From Callaeas wilsoni (Eukaryota > Chordata > Aves > Passeriformes > Callaeidae), in assembly GCA_013398955.1 (NCBI GenBank), contig VWPU01001315.1:1-64000 (forward strand): 64,000 nt of DNA, given 5' to 3'. Below the pieces are notes generated by a model that was not told the DNA's origin, made no database searches, and saw only the letters and a list, made by a program, of their open reading frames with translations. A program made the position numbers and the translations under genes. Position 1 is the stretch's first letter. Every line of letters starts with the position of its first letter. Below, one piece after another: positions 59,266-64,000 of this stretch.

Positions 59266-59420
59266 AGAGAACCATGGAATGGTTTGGGTTGGAAGGGACC
59301 TTAAGGATCATCCCATCCCACCACAGGGACACCTTCTGCCATCCCAGGTTGCTCCAAGCCCCATCCAGCCTGGCCTTGGACACTTCCAGGGATCCAGGGG
59401 CAGCCACAGCTTCTCTGTCA
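59266..59420 (-). mobile_element. CR1 LINE 3' fragment lacking the hairpin
   Basis: Left to right: GAGAACCATGGAATGGTTTG, GGTTGGAAGGGACCTTAAGG, ATCATCCCATCCCACCACAG, GGACACCTTCTGCCATCCCA, GGTTGCTCCAAGCCCCATCC, GGACACTTCCAGGGATCCAG and GGGCAGCCACAGCTTCTCTG. It is the GGATCC type. About a dozen bases of the hairpin are missing between CCCACC and AGGGACACC. Otherwise it is well conserved. Confidence 0.96.
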
Positions 59421-60061
59421 CTGTGGGCCCATTCCACGTTTTTTTTTTTCCCCCATAAGACACAGGAAATTTCCAAGGCAAAGAACTCCTTTTCCCATCT
59501 ATTTGCACCCCTCATCCCATGCCCAGCCAGCAGCATGGAATATCTGGCTCCCAAGAACCCAGGATTCACCTGGGATATTCCCGCATGAAGATCCTAGCTC
59601 CCAAAAAGATCCCGAGGATTCCTTTTTGTGCTCAGAGGATGTGTTCAGGGTTATTAAAACCCTAAATGTGATTTGGAAAAGGTCCTGTTTCTAATCAAAG
59701 ATAGGGAATAGAGAGGAGGTGATTGGAAAAGGATGGAGCTGAAGCCTGAGGGAAATAAAAGCTGGAGAAGTGACAGCAAGGCTCTTTTAGGGCTTTCCAA
59801 GCTGGTTCCACCCTTTGCCTGGTCTGAAAAAGGACAACGATTCTGTGTAAGGAGAAAAAGAAGGAAAAGCAAAAGGAAAAGGGAAAGGTTTGCTCCTGTC
59901 GAGTGGGATTAAACTCCTGAAGGGTGGGATGGTGTCATCCCATCAGCTGGACACATGGAGCGTGGATCAGCAGGACCAAGGGAAAACCCAGAGCAGCCCC
60001 ACACCCCAGATGGGTAAAAACGGAAAAAAGGCAATTTCCAATTCCAAAGTATCCCTTTGAT
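59421..60061. other. No gene recognised; T-run next to CR1
   Basis: A T-run of about thirteen lies near 59438-59450. The remainder is single-copy, with purine-rich DNA at 59840-59890. Confidence 0.5.
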
Positions 60062-60252
60062 CTTCCCTGTGAGGGTGGGGAGGCCCTGGACTGGATTCCC
60101 CAGAGCAGCTGTGGCTGCCCCATCCCTGGAAGTGTCCAAGGCCAGGCTGGACGGGGCTTGGAGCAATCTGGGATAGTGGAAGGTGTTGGGATTGGAACCA
60201 GGTGGGCTTCAAGGTCCCTTCCCACCCCAGCCATTCCATGATTCCATGATCT
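60062..60252 (+). mobile_element. CR1 LINE 3' fragment lacking the hairpin
   Basis: Reads TTCCCTGTGAGGGTGGGGAG, GCCCTGGACTGGATTCCCCA, GAGCAGCTGTGGCTGCCCCA, TCCCTGGAAGTGTCCAAGGC, GGCTTGGAGCAATCTGGGAT, AGTGGAAGGTGTTGGGATTG and CCCACCCCAGCCATTCCATG with a GATTCCATGATC tail. The CCCTGCCCATGGCAGG hairpin is cleanly absent between GGTGT and TGGGATTGG. It is the type without GGATCC. Confidence 0.96.
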
Positions 60253-60676
60253 TTATGCTTTCGGGTACCCCAGCCCTCGTGGGGAGGAATCGTCAGATCC
60301 ATCTTTTCCAGGAAAGGAATTGAGCCAAAAAAGAGCTCGGATCCAAAGGCAAAATCTAAACTAATCCTCCAGGCTTCCCGATGGCTCATCCCACAGAAGG
60401 AATTCTTCTGGAGCTGGATCCGTGCTCTGGATCCGACACTTCCTGAAGGAAATGTTTGTTCCTCCCCTCTTCCCTGCCTACAGCTGCTCTGGATGGTTTG
60501 GAGGCTGGAACAAGGTGCTGAAATCCTTGTGGGAATGCACCACGTGGAATCTGCTGGGTTGTTGAATTCCCTGGAGCAGCCTGGGTCAGGAATATCCATC
60601 CTCCAACGAATCTGAGGAGACAGGAGCAGTCAAAGGCCCTCTCCTAAGGCAGGAATCAGCCCAGGGCAGGACCCCT
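60253..60676. other. No gene recognised; single-copy DNA
   Basis: No repeat or coding similarity seen. Confidence 0.45.
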
Positions 60677-61543
60677 GTGGAAGGCGACTCAGCGGAGCAG
60701 GAATTCAGTGTTTTTCCAAGCTCTGGGAGCTGGGAATGGCATTTGGAGCTAACGGTCCAACCCCAACCCACACCAGTACATCCAGGGATGCTGGGCAGGT
60801 GCCGATCCCAGGAAAGGGCCACCAAGGTTGGGATCCCTCCCCAGCCATTCCTGAGGGATCCCAGGCGCTGGGAGACCACCCGAGGGCATTTCTCCAGGAA
60901 TCCACAGCTCCAGAAGGCCCCTCAGGCATCTGCCGCCACCTCTCCCTGCCACGCTCCGAGCGAGCTCCTCGGAACCACAGCTGGGGCTGGATGCAGCTGT
61001 GAGCACATCTGGGAGCCCAAGCAGCAGGAAAACAGCTGCAAACAGCTGGGTCGGGATAAAAATGCCACCCTGGAGCACTCCACGGGGCTGGACGTGCAGA
61101 ATGCAAATAAACCCCCCCAAATCATTTCGTTTGCCGCAATTCCCAGACAAAACATGCCCGATCCCAACAAACCCAAAGCAGAGGCTGCTCCTTCCCAAGC
61201 AAACATGACCAGAGACAGTTCAGCTCCATGCTGGCTTTTCCCAATTAAATCCGGGTGGTTTTGCCCAGAGGAGCTCACGGAAATTCGGGCAAACAGCAGC
61301 AAACATCAAAGAGCAGGAGAAATCTCCCTGCACCCCCAAATATGCAGCAGTGGAGGGGCTGCAGCGATGCCAACTGGCAGAAAACAGGGAGGGAACGGAG
61401 TATTCCTAAAAAGCCTCCGCATTTTCCCCATCCAAAGGAGCCAGGAGGAAGGGGGAGCTCAAACCTTTGCCCTAAATCAGGGTGAGAGGGAGCGAAAACT
61501 CTGGGATTCCAGGAGGAGAATTTTTACTGTGGCCACACAGTGA
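60677..61543 (+). other. Open frame (288 codons) outside arrays, coding status unknown
   Basis: The second longest frame that contains no tandem repeat or CR1. The product would be polar, with scattered Cys, Gln and Lys, no hydrophobic segment and no motif I recognise. Minus frames of 126-149 residues overlap it. There is no CpG island, TATA box or clear Kozak context at its start. Most likely chance; an exonised or lineage-specific frame cannot be excluded. Confidence 0.12.
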
Positions 61544-64000
61544 AAGGAAAATAAAAATAGTAACAGGGAAAAGCAAACTTCTGTTCCCTCAGTCTTTCCT
61601 TAATTTAACCCATTTGCTCAGGAACAGCCGTACAAAATGCACCGGATTTGAAGTTTATATCGATTATATCAATCCCCAAGGAATGTGGCCCTCAGTGAAT
61701 GCTCCCAGCTGGCTCAGGGGAAGCTTTCACGGGGATTTTGGGGATCTCACAGCTGCTGAGGCCAAAAACAAGGAAAAAAAAGAGAGGATGAGATGACAAG
61801 GACAGCCAGGGTGCCATAAAACCTCGAAATTCCAGCAAACTCTTGAGGAGAAAAGAAAATGCAATGGAGTCCTCTGCTGTTATCACAAGAAGGAGAGAAC
61901 AGGCACCAAAATGTTCCAGAAATCCATAAACCTTCAGGAAAACCAGTTATTTTTATCCTCCGTGGAAAGGAAAAGCCGCTCTGAGCCTTGGGATACTTTA
62001 GGATAAAGCCATGGCCCTTCTGGGATTGATGGAAAACCCATTTATTAATTATTCTTTGCATGGCTAAGGAGGAATCAGCCGGAGCTGCAGCACCGGAGAG
62101 GGGAACTGAACTCCCAGAGGCTCCCAGAAAATCCTGGAGAAGGGAATGAGGGAAGAAGTGCCACATCTCCAGCTGAAATCTTTGGGAGGACTCACCCAGA
62201 GGACACTCAGGAGAAGGGACAGGCAGATTTTTCCAAACCCCCCAGGAGGTTTGGCAGGAATCAGATGCCCAAACCTGCAGCTTTTTGGGACAAATTCCCT
62301 GGGCACAAGAGATGGAAGCAGCCAAAGCCAAACCCAAGGTTGGCCCTCAGGTTTGGATCCCGAACAGCCTCGAGGTTTGGGGCGTGCCAGCATTCCCCAT
62401 TCCCAGTCCTGTGCTGGGAGGAGGTCGCAGATCTGTGGAAAGCACCAGCTTTCCCCTCAGGAGAGCCGAATCCAGGGAACGCCTTCTGCAAAGCCCCATC
62501 TCACACGTGGACGTTGCTCCGACCCCACAGCACGGCCAAGCAGCCCCAGACAGCTTCCACTGGGGCAGCCGCTGCTGCTCTGGGAACGAGATGGAAAACA
62601 GCCTTGGGTCCAGGGAAAGGAGTCCCACCAAAGCAAGAGAGCTCCAGAGCCTTCCCAGGGGAGCCTGGTCCTCGGATATTCCTCGGATACGCTGAGGAAG
62701 CTGCTGCAGGAAAGGGGGATTTCGCCCAAAAGCTCCAAGAATCCTTTCTGCAGGAACACGGGCCCTCGCAGACAGATTTCCATGGGTAAATTCCCCTTGG
62801 CTTCTCAGCCGCACTCGCGACCTCCCCTGACCTGCAATCCCCCCAAATCCATTCATTTCCAGCTGCAAACCTCTGCTTCCCATCTCACTCCAACCACCCG
62901 AGCACGGCCACGAGGTTCTGATATTCCCTAAGAATCGAACGTTTGCTGTCAGGAACATGGAGATTGGAATTCACAGACACCAGATGGGAGTTGAGCCTCG
63001 CCACGAGGATGGGTCCTTCCTGCTGCTGCAGGGATGTTAGAACTGGAAGAAAAGCCATGGAAAATTGTGGTGTTGGATACCCTGAGCCAGAATCTGGGAT
63101 TGTGCCTCCTCCTCCTCCTCCTCTCCCTCACCTCATTTGCTCTTTCCTCTGCTTCCCTCTGGTTCTTGTTCTGCCTGGGCACCACACTGGGAATGACAGA
63201 TTCCAGCCCCGGCCTCCAGGCGCTTCCTTGATAGCGCTAAATGACTCTCTTAATAACACAGAGCTCATCCAAGAGCCTCCAGAGGAAGCTTTCCCCCTCC
63301 AGTATCCAACTGGTGCAGCCCTGGAGCTCCCCGAAAGCCTCACACCAGGACGCCCAGCCCAGGATAAAAGAGTTTCTTCCTAAGCTTCCAAAGGTCACAT
63401 GAAAATCCCTTTTTGGCTAAAAACCCTTCAGGCTCGTTCTTAGCTCCTGAGGGACTCAGACACGTGGAAAACCTGGAGGAAGTTGGACAAGGTTGCATCA
63501 GGAGCAGACGAAAACCAGAACCAGCTCCTCTGACCCCCTGCTCCCAAAAACTTGGGAATTAAATGGATTTTCCAATCCCTCCTGCACTCCACACATTTGC
63601 ATCTTGTTTTGCTCCTCTCTGCAATTCCGTGGGCTGCCTTTGGCTGGAGTTTAACTCCTCTCTGACAAAATCAGGTACAACACCAGTTCTCTTCCCACAT
63701 TTTTAAAGCTTTTCCTGCCAGATTCCAACAGTTACTGGGGTAGTTCTGACCATGGCTGAATCCCCATTTCTGCATTCCTCAGAACGGGGAAGTACACAGG
63801 GAATAATCCCCCTTTATCCTACACCTGCTCACGTGCCGCAGCCCTGGGCCACCTTTCCACTGGGAATTTTCAAATGACTCACGGGGCACATGCACAGCCC
63901 TGGATTAGGGGATAATCCCACGGATTTCACAGCGCACAATCAGCCCTTGGGAGTTCCCGGCTGCAGGGAATTCTGCTGGACACAGGGATCTTGCTCTGAC
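61544..64000. other. No gene recognised; single-copy DNA to the window end
   Basis: A 261-residue plus frame (62146-62931) and a 203-residue minus frame overlap, so neither is convincing. A CTC triplet run lies at about 63107-63125. No CR1 fragment or array is seen after 60252. Confidence 0.5.

Noticed and set aside
62146..62958. Opposing frames of 261 and 203 residues
   Set aside because: Mutually overlapping on opposite strands in GC-rich DNA, with no domain; best explained by low stop density.

Overview
This window looks like non-coding DNA from a bird, probably a songbird. The main evidence is 24 recognisable fragments of the avian LINE retrotransposon CR1, on both strands. Most are cut at the 5' end and keep the CR1 3' end with its ATTCCATG-type tail. 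Ten tandem-repeat arrays, moderately high GC, small CpG-rich patches and very frequent GAATTC and GGATCC words fit an avian microchromosome. The assignment to songbird or microchromosome is an inference; CR1 itself is seen directly. I found no gene I can name, no convincing multi-exon structure, no tRNA or rRNA, no CRISPR array and no bacterial or phage signal.

Layout. Positions 1-375 hold A-rich low-complexity DNA followed by a 12-copy AATGG satellite. A GGGATGTGGGG minisatellite lies at 3003-3379. A 14-bp minisatellite with 126-bp higher-order repeats lies at 6122-6880, and a GGATCC-rich minisatellite at 8545-9011. From 9 to 22 kb the DNA is single-copy with scattered CR1. An 18-bp array of about 44 copies lies at 22301-23097, a 31-bp/14-bp array at 29761-30479 and a 30-bp array at 31921-32208. 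Between 34 and 41 kb CR1 is dense. This part holds two CR1 copies with a shared, non-canonical 5' segment and an 88-bp array that begins inside a CR1 tail and is broken by a 14-N assembly gap. A 47-bp array lies at 46297-46612. From 47 to 64 kb the DNA is single-copy with eight CR1 fragments, a CpG-rich patch at 54170-54490 and two unusually long open frames outside arrays (53562-54809 and 60677-61543).

The longest open frames in the window lie in tandem arrays that are open in nearly every frame on both strands. They are composition artefacts. Many other frames repeat one CR1-derived peptide. The only weak gene-like leads are a signal-peptide-like segment ending at a good splice donor (44004-44088) and the two long non-repeat frames; none is called as a gene.

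The most interesting material is repeat biology: higher-order homogenisation of a 14-bp repeat, a satellite seeded by a CR1 tail, a possibly chimeric CR1 lineage, and repeated loss of the same small hairpin from CR1 3' ends. I did not find a new molecular system in the sense of an operon or defence locus.
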